Of a stretch of DNA of 64,000 bases, positions 1 through 10,522 are shown in pieces. The stretch is from the NCBI GenBank assembly GCA_014529385.2, contig CM043945.1:153821741-153885740 (forward strand), given 5' to 3'. Made by a program: the position numbers and the translations under genes. The DNA is from Adiantum capillus-veneris (taxonomy: Eukaryota > Streptophyta > Polypodiopsida > Polypodiales > Pteridaceae). The notes under the pieces are model-generated. The model did not search any database and was not told the origin of the DNA. It saw only the letters and a list, made by a program, of their open reading frames with translations. Every line of letters begins with the position of its first letter. Positions within the stretch are counted from its first letter, which is position 1.

Positions 1-676
1 TGCTTGCCAGCAATGTGAGCAGTATGAAAATGAAATTGCAAAAGGAAATTTTCCCACCTCATTTCTTTGTCGGAGAGCTTGGTATGCGTCATGAAGTACT
101 TAAGGCTTTGGTAATACGTCCACATAATGAAAGGAGTTCCCAATAAATAGTGCTTCCATGAGTCTAAGGAATGTAGAAAGAACTGCGAGGAGTTTCTTTT
201 CATATATGCCTAGATCTTGCTCAATAGGGTCTATCCTTTGACTTTCCTAGGCTATTGTGTTCCTTCTTGGAGCAAAACAGCTCCAAGGCAATCACCACAA
301 GCGTCACATTAAACCTCATATGGCTTTGAGAGATCCGACAGTGTAAGCACAGGTTGAGAGATAAGCTTTTTTTTAAGCCTCTCGAAAGCATTGTTCTCCT
401 TGGTAGAGGATGTATACCTAATGTTTTTCTTTGTTAGGTCATGTAATGGTCCTACGATTTGTGAGAATTTTTCTATGAAGCGTCTATAGTATGCACACAT
501 ACCTATAAAACTTCTTAATTCATGTAGATTCCTTGGATTAGGCCATCCTTTAATTACCTCTAGTTTTGATGGATCCTTTTGGAGGCCATCTTGAGAGATA
601 ATGTGACCTAGATACTCAATATCTTGTAGGATAAACTCACTTTTGTTTTGATTAATATAGAGTTTATTCTCTCGTA
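1..676 (-). pseudogene. pol: Chromovirus G0, RT C-terminus and RNase H (partial)
   Basis: This is the 3' part of the pol gene of a Ty3/gypsy chromovirus, running off the left edge of the window. Positions 309-676 (minus) encode the end of reverse transcriptase, with the YLGHIIS and LRSFIGMCAYYRRFI motifs, followed by the connection to RNase H. Positions 1-308 continue into RNase H but the frame is broken. The stretch is closely similar to 42768-43430 of copy G1, which gives the reading frame. The coding sequence stops abruptly at 676, where the CACTA element begins, and resumes at 7328. Integrase and the 3' LTR would lie before position 1. Confidence 0.88.
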
Positions 677-689
677 CACTACAAGAGGT
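677..689 (+). repeat. CACTA left terminal inverted repeat
   Basis: CACTACAAGAGGT, preceded by the target duplication GTA at 674-676. It matches the complement of the last 13 bp of the element; the next base differs between the two ends. Confidence 0.95.
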
Positions 690-815
690 GCTTAATAGTA
701 GCGATGCTCGTAATGCAACGCTCAAACATGAAAAAGCACAACGTCGCTATAGGCGTTGCTATGTTACAAGTAACATAGCCACGCTCATAGCGACGCTTAT
801 AGCAACGCCGCCAAG
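690..815. repeat. CACTA left subterminal repeats
   Basis: This stretch contains many direct and inverted copies of short GCGACGCT, CGCTATAG and AACGCT-type motifs. They match motifs in 7110-7314. In En/Spm elements such arrays bind the element-encoded regulatory protein; that role is inferred here from position and motif density. Confidence 0.8.
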
Positions 816-830
816 GCTAAAAAAGTAACT

Positions 831-880
831 GAGAGCGTTCGAAAACTCAGATCTTAGATCTGAGTTTTCGACGCGCTCTC
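831..880. repeat. 50-bp near-perfect inverted repeat in CACTA
   Basis: A GAGAGCG stem end is followed by a two-base mismatch and then perfect arms (CGAAAACTCAGATCT and its complement) around a single central T. It lies just inside the left subterminal repeats and could extrude as a cruciform or fold as an RNA hairpin. Confidence 0.85.
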
Positions 881-899
881 AAGCAAGCAAGGTAACGCT

Positions 900-1085
900 C
901 TTCCTCTCTCTCTCTTTCTTCTCCATACACACACGCGCACGCGCGAGGAGAGGAAGGAGATCCAGGTATGCTCCTTCCCACTCCTCACTCTCATGTTCCC
1001 TTTCCCTCTTTCTCTCTCCCTCTTCTCTCTCTGTCACACACACACACACATACACATTGTGTTTTTGAGAGAGAGAGAGAGAGAT

Positions 1086-1120
<35 letters not shown>

Positions 1121-1340
1121 ACAAGCATAAACAAAAAACGCACACACACATGCATAAACAAAGAAAGCACACACACATTGAGAGAGGAAAAGAGAGAGAG
1201 AGAGCATGCATAAACCAAAAACGCACACACGCATGCATAAACAAAGAATGCACACACATTGAGAGAGAAAAAGAGAGAGAGAGAGATATATAAAACAAAG
1301 AGAGAGAGAGAGAGAAAAGAAGAAGAAAAAGAGAGTCTTA
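900..1340. repeat. CT/GA and CA microsatellite block
   Basis: Long runs of GA (notably 1068-1120) alternate with CA runs and the repeated phrase GCATAAACAAA. Overlapping reading frames here encode only Leu/Ser or Val/Cys repeats and are not genes. Confidence 0.9.
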
Positions 1341-1364
1341 ACATCGTAGGAAAATATCCCAAGA

Positions 1365-2052
1365 GACCTTAAAGATCTAGTCGACAGGAGTTGAACTCAA
1401 GACCTGTTATTTATAAGGGAAAGGACATAACTAATCTATCACACTTCGGTGATAGAAAAGTTATACCATTTTTCTCCTTTTTTTATTGGCGTGCACACAC
1501 ACCCACACACACTTGAGAAGAAGAGAGTTTACTTTAACGTCGTAGGAAACAATTAAAGAGACCTAAAAATCTAGCCGGCGAGGAGTTGAACTCAAGACCT
1601 GTTATTCAAGAGGAAAATGGCATAACCAATCTACCACACTTGGGTGATAGAAAGGTTATACCATTTTTCTCTTTTTATTGGCACACACACACCCACACAC
1701 ACACACACAAGAAGAAGAGAGTTTTCAAGTCATAGGAAACTATCCCAAAAGATGTTAAAGATTAGGTTAGATGTAGACTTACGTTAAATTAGAATTAGGT
1801 TGATTTAAGTTAAATTAGATTAGATTTAGGTTTATTTTTAGTTAGATTTAGATTTGATTAGATTTAGGTTTATTTACGTTAGATTTAGATTTATGTTATA
1901 TTAGATTAGATTTAGGTTTATTAATTTAGGTTTATTTATGTTATATTAGATTAGATTTAGGTTATTTACCTATTATTGAAGAGGGAAAATGGCATAACCA
2001 ATCTACCACACTTGGGTGATAGAAAGGTTATACCATTTTTCTCTTTTTATTG

Positions 2053-2092
<40 letters not shown>

Positions 2093-2370
2093 GAAGAAGA
2101 GAGTTTTAACATCGTAGGAAACTATCCCAAAAGATGTTAAAGATTAGGTTAAATATAGACTTACATTAAATTAGATTTAGGTTTATTTACGTTAAATTAG
2201 ATTAGATTTAGGTTTATTTTTAGTTAGATTTATGTTTGATTAGATTTAGGTTTATTTATGTTATATTAGATTAGATTTAGGTTACTTGCATGTTATTGAA
2301 GAGGGAATTGGCATAACCAATCTACCACACTTGGGTGATAGAAAGGTTATACCATTTTCTTCTTTTTATC
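1365..2370 (-). repeat. tRNA-like (SINE-like) repeats, two full and two partial
   Basis: On the minus strand two units (about 1365-1485 and 1545-1680) contain an A-box-like GGTAGATTGGTTATG and, about 44 nt later, a B-box-like GAGTTCAACTCC. That is the spacing of RNA polymerase III internal promoters. Two more units (about 1975-2045 and 2290-2360) keep only the A-box side. The units are separated by CA runs (about 2055-2090) and by AT-rich tandem TTAGATTTAGGTT-type repeats (1760-1960, 2150-2285). This suggests a tRNA-derived SINE that was duplicated with its flank inside the CACTA. The clover-leaf is too degenerate to be a working tRNA. Confidence 0.5.
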
Positions 2371-2639
2371 GTTTAAGATAAGGTTAGAAGAAATGGCGAG
2401 AAAATTTCCTGCACTCACAGCTTCAACAATCCATGCGGACCAGCAATTCCACCTGCATGTTCGACTACTGCTACTATACAATAAGCCGTCATGTTCAGCT
2501 AATGGAAGAGCAAATTGAGCCTACACAGAAATTAGTGATGCAAGATGACGATTCCAAGGGTCACACACACACACAAACACCACATCCCGTCAAATCTAGA
2601 GTAAGAATTAAGTGCCTTGAGCAGACATCAGCTACATTG

Positions 2640-2970
2640 CAAGAATGGTTGATCTATTATCATGTGTATACATGTAGGGCTTCAATCAAGCGGATACAGA
2701 GCATGTGTCACATGTGGACCTAGACTGAATGCACGTACGTATGAAGGATACCATGTGCCATTCACAGCGGCATCAATGGAGGAGATCGGAGAAAAGGCTC
2801 AGTCAGAAGCTGTGGAGGTGGTGCCAGACGAACATCAAGCTGCTACCCTCTATGGGGTGCATGCAGAGGATCTACAAAATGCAACAAAGGACATCTGTTT
2901 AAACGAAGAGCTCTATATAGATATAGGAAGTTATGCTGAGCTATGCGAGGATAAGAGAGAGATCTCTTAA
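2640..2970 (+). pseudogene. TNP2-like CACTA transposase remnant (tentative)
   Basis: An open frame from 2662 reads a segment containing YRACVTCGPRLNAR. This resembles the CPxCGP zinc-binding neighbourhood of the TNP2 transposase (Transposase_21 family) of CACTA elements. Only about 30 residues look like the family; the downstream acidic part (about 2780-2970) is not recognised. The DDE catalytic region is not visible, so this would be a deletion remnant. An alternative is a chance match in a captured sequence. Confidence 0.4.
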
Positions 2971-4090
2971 AAACATAAATATTGTATTTGAACAATTTTG
3001 CTCCGTTTTGTAAATTCAAAGTTATGCACTTTCCTCTTCCATCACTCAAGTTGAATAGAAGAAGAACGCTTTCTGTTGCTGCTAGCCTTTGAACATTCCA
3101 AAGCTACAAGCACATTCAAGTTCTTGTACGATTCTCCGTTTCGAACAATTTTTCTCCGTTTTGTAAAAACTCTGGCTCTCTAAGTATTTGCATCATTGCG
3201 TCATTGCGTCATTGTATTTACATGCGTCATTGCATCATTGTATTTAATGGTCTTTGCATCCACTCCAGGTACATTGTCGTGCTGTGACACGTACATAGTG
3301 GGAACGTATGCTACAAGATCTATCTTGTAACTTTTTAGATACATAATTATCTTTCCTATAATGTAAATATGCATATTTAAGTATAATAATAAGCCTTCTA
3401 TCTCATCCTATTATTTTTCTCAAGGGTAACCTATCCTTACTTTACCATCAGAAAATACTATGGGAAAAGCATCAATAGCTCCGCCTCTTTAACTTGGGGC
3501 AAAAAGCATTGATTCTTTATTTCTACTATCTCATTATCATCTCACACCCTAGCTAGATCCTATATCTAGGGTAAACTCCAATATATATATTCTATGTATT
3601 TTTTTTTCTTTTCTTATATTTCTTTTGAAATAGCCACTAGGAGGGAATCGAATCCTAGTGGGACACTAGGTGGCATGATTTCAAAGATACACTTATTTTA
3701 ATGCATTATTGCAAGCATGATTACAAAACTTTGTCAAGGAGAAATGTCATGCTTTCATATTGCATGAGGTGTCCTTTGGAATTAAATGAAAGTCTAAGCT
3801 AAGGGGACCGCGGGAAGACTTTTGCTGCCAGAAATGGACCCTATTTTGATGAATTTTTTACACAAGGTTCCAATCCGAATTGGAAAATGATTTTAAAATA
3901 AAAATCGTAGCTAATGAGCTGAAGTTTTTGCCCATATTTTTACTTTTTTTTTTGGAGCCACGATTAAGGAGATATGATCAAAATACTGGACCCCAGTCTG
4001 CCCACATCATGTAGGGACAGCTCATTTCCAACTTTTCCAATTCATATTCACACTGGCTCCTCTCTTCTTGTGTAAATCCTTGGGGGTTCC
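2971..4090. other. CACTA internal region without a recognised gene
   Basis: AT-rich sequence with short GCGTCATT-type repeats near 3190-3245. I see no coding potential. A small inverted repeat (CACTAGGA and TCCTAGTG) lies at about 3634-3665. Confidence 0.6.
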
Positions 4091-4096
4091 CTTCAC

Positions 4097-4106
4097 CTAT
4101 AAAAGG
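4097..4106 (+). promoter_or_regulatory. TATA box, LTR-like leader inside CACTA
   Basis: CTATAAAAGG is followed about 30 bp later by a transcribed-looking leader. At 4361 the sequence TGGTGCCGACGGG resembles a retrotransposon primer-binding site and is followed by a strong splice donor (GTAAG, about 4380). The stretch 4090-4670 could be an LTR end with its leader, or the promoter of the CACTA gene with 5' introns. I cannot decide between these. Confidence 0.45.
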
Positions 4107-4672
4107 GGACCTCTTCTTCCTTGAATAAAAACTCAGGCATTCAAGCCATTGATGAGAGGAATTCTTGAGGGAGTGAGTAGTAATGCCTAATTGTACTTAG
4201 CCATTAACATAAGCCCAAGCTGCCTACACTTTCTCCTAGAGGGAGACTAGCCATTCTTGTACGCTATCCTTGTAAGATCAACTCTAATGAGAGAAGGTGT
4301 GGTACTTGGCGTATCAATCAACGTTGAATTCTCCCCTCTTCTTCTCTCTCCTATCAATAATGGTGCCGACGGGTTTCAAGTAAGATGTGTTCTACATTGA
4401 TGTTTTCTTGATTTCTTGTTGTTTTCTTTTTCATCTCTAATCGGACAAATATATATATATATATATGTATCTAATCTCATCTCCTTAACCAAACCTATCT
4501 CTCTCATTCTTAGTAATTCATCCTCTCCAGGTTCTCTTTGCTACAGGTACATCTCTCCCCGCAGTATCCTTATTGCCTACGGGCAAGAATAGGGCTTGGG
4601 AGGGAAACTTCTCATCTCTTCACTTCTCTCATATCTACATTTCTCACATACTATCCTAGATGAATAACCCAC

Positions 4673-4879
4673 ATGATGATCATTTCTATCACTTTCACTC
4701 TGTACGATCTATTAGAATTTAACATATGGATTAGCCGAAAAATACACTTTCAACAACGTATAGTGTTTCTCTTTGGCCCAGAAAGGCTTAATGAAATACT
4801 TCTATCACCGGATCCCATCATACTACCTCTCATAGACTATAACTTTTCTTTTGACTTAAGCGTAGTTATCTTGCTATGA
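4673..4879 (+). CDS. Short ORF A of a conserved, unrecognised family
   Basis: A 68-codon frame. Its last 36 residues, from LFG to the stop, align without gaps with those of ORF B (4936-5088) and ORF C (29624-29839). By eye there are 21 of 36 identities with C and 17 of 36 with B. Shared columns include LFG, L, I, S, P, ILP, Y, S and the final L. Upstream, NIW and a QQ pair also match C. I do not recognise the family. It sits inside the CACTA, downstream of a TATA box and a primer-binding-like site. The N-terminus may be longer or spliced, since only the C-terminal part is conserved. Confidence 0.55.
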   Translation: MMIISITFTLYDLLEFNIWISRKIHFQQRIVFLFGPERLNEILLSPDPIILPLIDYNFSFDLSVVILL

Positions 4880-4935
4880 ACCAATAGGATTTGTACACAC
4901 ACTTAATCCCAATCACTAGACAAAATATATATATT

Positions 4936-5088
4936 ATGGTAAGCACAAAACAACAATTCCAAAGAACAATTCGTAGCCTATTTGGTCAGCCAAGATTGAA
5001 TGCCATTAACTCATCCATTAACCCTTTCATATTACCTATGATACGATATGACCATAGCCTTGATGTTTTCATCTTCGTATTGTTTTAA
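4936..5088 (+). CDS. Short ORF B, tandem paralogue of ORF A
   Basis: Starting at the first ATG this is a 50-codon frame; the frame is open upstream to about 4891. The C-terminal 36 residues match ORF A and ORF C without gaps, and the stop falls at the same point. The pattern LFG..RLNAI..S is followed by NPFILP and DHS. A and B are in tandem, 57 bp apart, suggesting duplication or two exons of related domains. Function unknown. Confidence 0.55.
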   Translation: MVSTKQQFQRTIRSLFGQPRLNAINSSINPFILPMIRYDHSLDVFIFVLF

Positions 5089-5415
5089 CATTCTCTTTTG
5101 TGTTCTTTCTTTGTGTGTGTGAGTGCAAGAGAGAAAGAGTGAGTCTTCTTTGATTGCACTTCTTTCCAAACCCTAGTCTTCGTGGCATCTATGGTTTAAC
5201 TCCTTCATATAGTTTTTGTTGAGTTCTCTCACAAACTCTCACAGCCATAAGCCCGGTGCTTTCCTGGCAAGACCGCAAATTTCTCGACAACGTATGCTCT
5301 AGGTATGTTCTCATAAGCACCTCCTCCTCTCTCTCTCTCTCTCTATCTACTTGTCAATGTTTTCTACTCCATTCATTCAATATTAAGTTTAAATGTTTGT
5401 GTGTTTAATGCAGGT

Positions 5416-6705
5416 ATGGATAATGAGGAGTTTCTTTCTTCTTTGTCACCCCAACAGAGATAGTGGTACGTGGAGCGTCATCGCTCTGGCGCACCATCGC
5501 ACGTTCCTACTCCATCCGCATCTCCCTCTGTTTCGGAGTCCTCAGCACGCTCTAAAGCTTTGGTGTTGACGAGAAGATCTTCACATTGGTCTAGGCACCG
5601 ACGCTCTAGTGGTGGCGGTGGCGGTTGTTGTGGGGGTGGCGCCACCGATGCTTCGACACCGCCTCGTGTTCGACGAGGCTCTTTACCCTCCCCTTCTTTT
5701 CCCATCCCGACACCAGCCATGGAATCGCCATCGACACCAAGTTTTGCACGACTGACTGCTATTCCCTGCATCTACACACCACTAGCTACTCCTCCAGGAG
5801 TCACTCCAGTGGACACTCCTCGCTTCGGGGCTCAGACTCCTGTGGAGACACCTGGCGTTCGTACCTCCGTTGACATGCCGCTAGAGACCCCTGCCAAGGC
5901 ACCCAGGTTCACGCGTCAGCGGCACGAGGACTTGCCTTACTCCGTCGACTTCACTGGCGGCATCATCTTGGATGATGAAGGCAAGAAGGTGATTTCGCGT
6001 ATGCGCGGTCTTTGCTCTCAGGTGTTTAGAAACTACATACTAAACACCTGGAGTGTAGTACCAAATGAATTAAAAGACAGAGTCGTCAGCATGCTTTGTG
6101 ACGAGTTTTCCATTCCAAACACGATATCCGCTTCAATGAAGATGTGATGAAGGTTCGAATGTGCGAATACTGCAAGCATAAGCATTCCGAAGTGAAAAAA
6201 GCAATCAAGCATGGGTGGAGAAAACCAGATTGGTTGGCCAAAGAAGATTGGAAGCATGCGAAGAAAGAAGTGTGCGAAAAATCCCGACAAGTGGAAGCAA
6301 CAAAAGGAGGCGGCCAGAGTGCGAGTAGAGGCAGGGAGCTTGCACCACTTGGGGAGCGGCGGGTGGGCATCATTTGAGGCTGATTTTGTAAGTGTTTTCG
6401 CATCTATGTTTGATAGTTGAGGGTTTATGGGATTTGAAATTCTAACATACTGACAGTGGTCGTTTAGAGGACGTGATCCCACACCGTACGAGCATGAGTA
6501 CGCAGGCAGGAAGGGCTTAAACGCCCTTATAGACATCCTAAGCTCTCGCGGAGGCATGGTTAGTATTAGGGTTTATTATTTTCTATTTATTGTATTGTTT
6601 TATAAACGTCGCTATATGTTTATACTTACAAAAAGCTATCTTATTGTTTTTTTTTTGTAGAATCCAACATATATGCCGCTTCGACGCGATGAGACGTCTG
6701 ATTAG
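5416..6705 (+). pseudogene. Transposase_24-like (Ptta/En/Spm) gene, broken
   Basis: The gene model starts at ATG 5416, just after a clear 3' splice site (5413; intron from about 5303). The N-terminal half is rich in Pro, Ser and Thr. The conserved part (about 5930-6390) carries the TWSVVPNELKDRV block, the EDVMKV helix, the K.GWRKPDWL block and a C-terminal KNPDKWKQQK..A block followed by GSGGWASF. This order is typical of plant Transposase_24 proteins found in CACTA-type elements. Introns at 6388-6456 and 6559-6660 have good GT-AG ends and are phase 0; the last exon ends at TAG 6703-6705. Damage: an in-frame TAG at 5461, a frameshift near 6121-6128 and another near 6275-6290. Confidence 0.7.
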
Positions 6706-7109
6706 ACGACGTCAGTTTAGCCATAGCTAGATAGCATTAGTTTCTTTTTGTCATAGATTATGTATCATGAGACGACTTTTATACATCTTTTTGAAAACCA
6801 TGTATATTTTTTAAATAATGACAATGGTTTGTAACTATTACATTTGCAATGATTAACAATCAAGTGATTTTGCCTATGTGTACAATTGTCATTGATTTAC
6901 TTTCATCAATTCACTCTTGTCATTTTTGTATCTTTATTTTGCAAACAATACATACTATGGATGGAGTTAATGATTATACTGTGTTGTGGGTGACTATTTT
7001 GGGCCTATATTTACCTTTGCACTTTTTTTCAAAGGTAAATAGAAAAATGAAACATTCAATATGATTGATGGGTGGCAGGGCATTGAATGCCCTGCCACCA
7101 AAAAAATTT
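6706..7109. other. CACTA 3' flank, no gene
   Basis: AT-rich sequence between the transposase-like gene and the right subterminal repeats. A 71-codon frame (6849-7064) shows no recognisable motif and is taken as chance. Confidence 0.6.
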
Positions 7110-7314
7110 CATCTCGGGCGTCGCTATGACCGTCCCTATATTAGGCTCTACAGTGTCGCTATAAGCGTCACTATTGATGGCCCTGCAGCGTCGCTATATA
7201 GCGACGCTTATAGCGACTAGCATAGCGACGTCCCCGTATCGATGCTCATAGCGATTTCGGGGGTTATAAAAACCCAATGTATTACCATCGCTAAAAGCGT
7301 CACAAGAGCACACA
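7110..7314. repeat. CACTA right subterminal repeats
   Basis: There are repeated GTCGCTAT, AAGCGTCAC and TAGCGACG motifs in both orientations, mirroring the left end. The densest part is 7180-7235, where CGCTATATAGCG forms a local palindrome. Confidence 0.8.
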
Positions 7315-7327
7315 ACCTCTTGTAGTG
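7315..7327 (-). repeat. CACTA right terminal inverted repeat
   Basis: ACCTCTTGTAGTG on the plus strand, an exact inverse of the left end, followed by the duplicated GTA at 7328-7330. Confidence 0.95.
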
Positions 7328-8365
7328 GTAAGACTTGAAATATTACCTGGAGATGTTGCTTATGTTCGTCTAGTGAATTAGAGTAGATGATTATATCATC
7401 AAAGAGCACTCCAACAAAGGTTCAATGAGTCCTGAATAGATTCTCCATCACGCGATTGAATGTGGTTGGTGCATTGGTCAAGCCAAAAGGCATGACAATG
7501 TATTTGTAAAGACCAAACGTAGTGCGAAATGCGGTCTTTACAATTTCTTGATCAACTATCCTTATTTGATGGTAGCCACTTTTTAGGTCAATCCTGCTGA
7601 AGTAGGCCGACCTTGTAGCTTATTAAATACGTCTTCTATCCGTGGAACGGGAAACCTATTCTTGATAGTGATCCTACTTAGTGCTCTATAGTTGACACAC
7701 ATAGGATATGTACCGTATTTCTTTTGCACTAATAACACGGGTGAGCATAATGGAGATGAGCTAGACGTAACCATGCCCTTCTCAACTAGCTCATGCACTT
7801 GCCGCATAATCTCCTCTTATAAAACTTGAGAAACTTTATAAGGAGGTTTATTAGGCGGTGAACTTCTTGGAAGAACTTCAATTGCATGGTAATTATTGCC
7901 TCCTTTAGGAGGTAGTTTACAAGGGATTTCGTCAATAAAAACATCTTGAAATCCCTTGAGAAAATTGGATAACTCTAATTCCTTGTGATTGTCAATTTTT
8001 TTTTGCTAAAGCATTAGGTTCATTTTGAGAATCTTTAACAAAAACCATGTACACGGAAATAGAGCTCTTCATTGACTTGTTGAAATCTTGCGTATGTACA
8101 ATGGGTATGGTGTTACCCAACTCCTTAGCATCTATGTACATATCTTTTTCCCTAAAACTAAAGTAGGTTTGCCTTTCAGGGAATTTAACATTGGCAGCCA
8201 TGCGATCAAACCATGGTGCCCCTAGGACTACATCCTTGTGCTTGAGAGGAGAGATAAAGAAGTCCTCCTTGTCCACATAGCTTTGGACATGGAGCCTCAA
8301 TTTCCCAATTAAGGGACTGACTAAGGCTTCTAGCCCCTTTAAAGCACCATCAGCGGGTAGGAAAT
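7328..8365 (-). pseudogene. pol: Chromovirus G0, RT N-terminus and protease
   Basis: This continues G0 across the CACTA insertion. It reads (minus) the RT active-site block FDDIIIYSNSLDEHK next to the junction, then the N-terminal RT segment with LVQKKYGTY and NRFPVPRIEDV. Further upstream (7992-8300) is the spacer-protease region with VLGAPWFD and the KDMYIDAKELGN block. It matches 43426-44455 of G1. There are several frameshifts and stops. Sequence ends at 8365, where the copia element starts. Confidence 0.88.
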
Positions 8366-8689
8366 TGTAAAGAAAGAGGATGCAAGAGAGCTACACAAGA
8401 CAAGCACAAAGCACACAGAGATGGAAAGCTTCTTCTTCTTCTTCACATAGAAAAGAGAGTACAAAATGACTAAGTGCTAAAGCTGAAAAGTAGCACATAT
8501 GTACCTACGGTCACTAAGTGTGAACACGCTAGAAGCGTACTAGGCTGGCACTATAAGTGTAGTCCAGCTGTAGAATCACTGGCAGAGATCCTCCGTGTCG
8601 GTCACCTAACACGCTAGTGAGTAAATGCCATAAGCGGCCAAGACCCATAGTGGATGACAGCTCAAGATGTAGAGCTCGACATCTCAACA
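8366..8689 (-). repeat. Copia 3' LTR
   Basis: 324 bp, TG to CA. The polypurine tract is at 8690-8700 (AGAGGGGGAG on the minus strand) next to it. Confidence 0.93.
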
Positions 8690-8699
8690 CTCCCCCTCT

Positions 8700-9408
8700 A
8701 GCTCTGCATGTCGCAGAGTCTAAGCATAGTCCGGAAACGTCAAAGCTTCTCAGCTCCGAGGGCCTTGGTAAAGATATCCGCTATATGCTCCTTTGTGCTG
8801 ACGTAGACTAAGTCGATGTCACCCACCAACACTCGCTCTCGAACGTAGTGGTAATGGACCTCTATGTGCTTGGTCCTGGCATGGAACACTGGGTTCCTAG
8901 CCAACTGCATGCTGCTGAGGTTGTCACAATGGATGAAAATCTGCTAGTCCACCTGCACTCCCAAGTCCTCAAGTAATGTGTGTAGCCAAGCTACCTCGCA
9001 CGCCGCAACTGTTGCACCTCTGTACTCGGCCTCTGTGCTCAATAAAGAAACCGTAGGCTTCTTTTTGCTGCTCCAAGTAACAGCAACACTCCCAAAAGAG
9101 AACATGAAGCCACTCATAGATCTCCTATCAACAATGCTACCTGCCCAATCTACATCCGTATACCCATACAATGCTAATGGCACATCTGCTGCATAGAACA
9201 ATATGCAGTCAAGAGTCCCTTGCACATACCGAAGTGTGCGTCGTACTCCATCCAAATGTGGCTTCCTCGGAAGCTGCATGAACTCACTCTCCAAGCCTAC
9301 TGTGTAGCTCAAGTCTGGCCTCGCGATAGTAAGGTAGATTAGACTACCCACAATCTTCCTGTACATCTTGATTCTTGACATCCTCAACAACATCACCCTT
9401 CTCTGCAC
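8700..9408 (-). pseudogene. pol: Copia RNase H
   Basis: It follows the RT with a frame change near 9344-9408. Copia RNase H motifs are present: IVGSLIYLTIARPDLSY, GYTDVDWAGS..DRRSMSG, and STEAEYRG. A stop follows LGVQVD near 8944. The frame continues beyond it toward the polypurine tract with a recognisable IFTKAL-type end near 8720. Confidence 0.85.
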
Positions 9409-10300
9409 TCAGCTTTGCATTCACATCCAAGGGAATAGAAATTGGCTTACAATCAGCCATACCATACTTTGACAACATGTCCAAAGCATACTGTCTCTGT
9501 GACAGCCATACACCCTCTGGAGTCCTGATCACCTCAATGCCAAGAAAGTAGCGCAACTCGCCCAAATCTTTCATTTCAAACTCCTGTTTGAGAAGACCCT
9601 TCACATGGTCAGTTTCCATAGCATTGTCACCCACAATAATAAGGTCATCTACATATATGGTAATGACCACAATCCCCATATCACTCTCACGTACATAGAG
9701 TGAATGATCATCATGAGCTCTCCTAAAACCAATACTGACAAGATACATGGCAATCCTATCATACCATGCTCTAGAGCCCTGCTTCAAACCATACAAAGCT
9801 TTGAGAAGCCTGCATACATAATCTACGTAACCTGGATCGACATAACCAGGTGGCTGATCCATATACACTTTCTCTTGCAACTCACCATTCAAGAAGGCAT
9901 TCTTTACATCCATTTGATGCATAATCCATCCTCTAGATGCAGCCACTTCTATGACAGCTCTTACAGTCGTCATCTTTGCCACTAGAGCAAAGGTCTCCTC
10001 ATAGTCTATGCCATACGTCTGTGCATAACCCTTTGCGACCAGCCTTGCCTTGTGACGGTCAATGTTACCATCAGCCTTATGCTTGGTTTTATATACCCAT
10101 TTACAACCAATAGCTTTCTTGCCACTTGGCAATGGCACCAACTCCCATGTGTTGTTTTCTTCCAATGCAGCCATCTCTTCATTCATTGCATCATCCCAAT
10201 GCAAATTTCCAATTGCATCCTCAAAACATGTGGGCTCCACATCCTGTATCACCTTAGACATGTAGGCTTGGTGATGTGCTAGATAACCATCATAAGTCAA
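9344..10300 (-). CDS. pol: Copia reverse transcriptase
   Basis: 318 codons of uninterrupted RT (RVT_2 family). Visible are the N-terminal WDDAMNEEMAALEENNTW block, ARLVAKGYAQ, the MDVKNAFLNGEL block carrying the first catalytic Asp, ALYGLKQGSRAW and the active site TIYVDDLIIVG with both aspartates, then YFLGIEV. It is the best preserved part of the element, but flanking frames are broken, so it is not expected to give a working polyprotein. Confidence 0.9.
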   Translation of the reverse strand: MTYDGYLAHHQAYMSKVIQDVEPTCFEDAIGNLHWDDAMNEEMAALEENNTWELVPLPSGKKAIGCKWVYKTKHKADGNIDRHKARLVAKGYAQTYGIDYEETFALVAKMTTVRAVIEVAASRGWIMHQMDVKNAFLNGELQEKVYMDQPPGYVDPGYVDYVCRLLKALYGLKQGSRAWYDRIAMYLVSIGFRRAHDDHSLYVRESDMGIVVITIYVDDLIIVGDNAMETDHVKGLLKQEFEMKDLGELRYFLGIEVIRTPEGVWLSQRQYALDMLSKYGMADCKPISIPLDVNAKLSAEKGDVVEDVKNQDVQEDCG

Positions 10301-10522
10301 TTTTTGAACTGGATTTCTGACTCTGTTAGATCTGCGCAGTCCTAGGTCACTCCTTTTCCCTCTAGCATCTTCTTGTACTTTCCTTACACCAGGTGTCCTG
10401 ATAGCCGGAATTCAAAATTCCTCATCAAGACTTTGTTCAGAACCATCTGAATCCATGTCTATATGTGAAAACCCTGATGATGCATCAGCCATAAAGGGAG
10501 GTTCATCAACCTTTTGCTTTCC

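Larger units (their letters stand above)
677..7327 (+). mobile_element. CACTA (En/Spm) DNA transposon inserted in G0
   Basis: A 6651-bp element is bounded by 13-bp perfect terminal inverted repeats beginning CACTACAAGAGGT (677-689 and 7315-7327). A 3-bp target duplication GTA flanks it (674-676 and 7328-7330). The uninterrupted site in copy G1 (near 43421-43440) reads straight across the junction, so the insertion is certain. Short subterminal motifs of the type GTCGCTATA and TAGCGACGCT crowd both ends, as is usual for this superfamily. Inside are a TNP2-like remnant, a broken Transposase_24-like gene, microsatellites, tRNA-like repeats and two short open reading frames. It is probably immobile on its own. 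Confidence 0.95.

Noticed and set aside
879-1362. Long open frames on the minus strand
   Set aside because: They translate GA and CA microsatellites into Leu/Ser/Val/Cys repeats; no gene.
1379-1660. Possible functional tRNA genes on the minus strand
   Set aside because: A and B boxes are present but acceptor and anticodon stems do not pair well; SINE-like repeats fit better.
2433-2723. Independent host gene
   Set aside because: No motif; the frame overlaps the possible TNP2 remnant and lies inside the CACTA.
6033-6557. 174-codon minus-strand frame
   Set aside because: Antisense shadow of the Transposase_24-like gene, with no motif.
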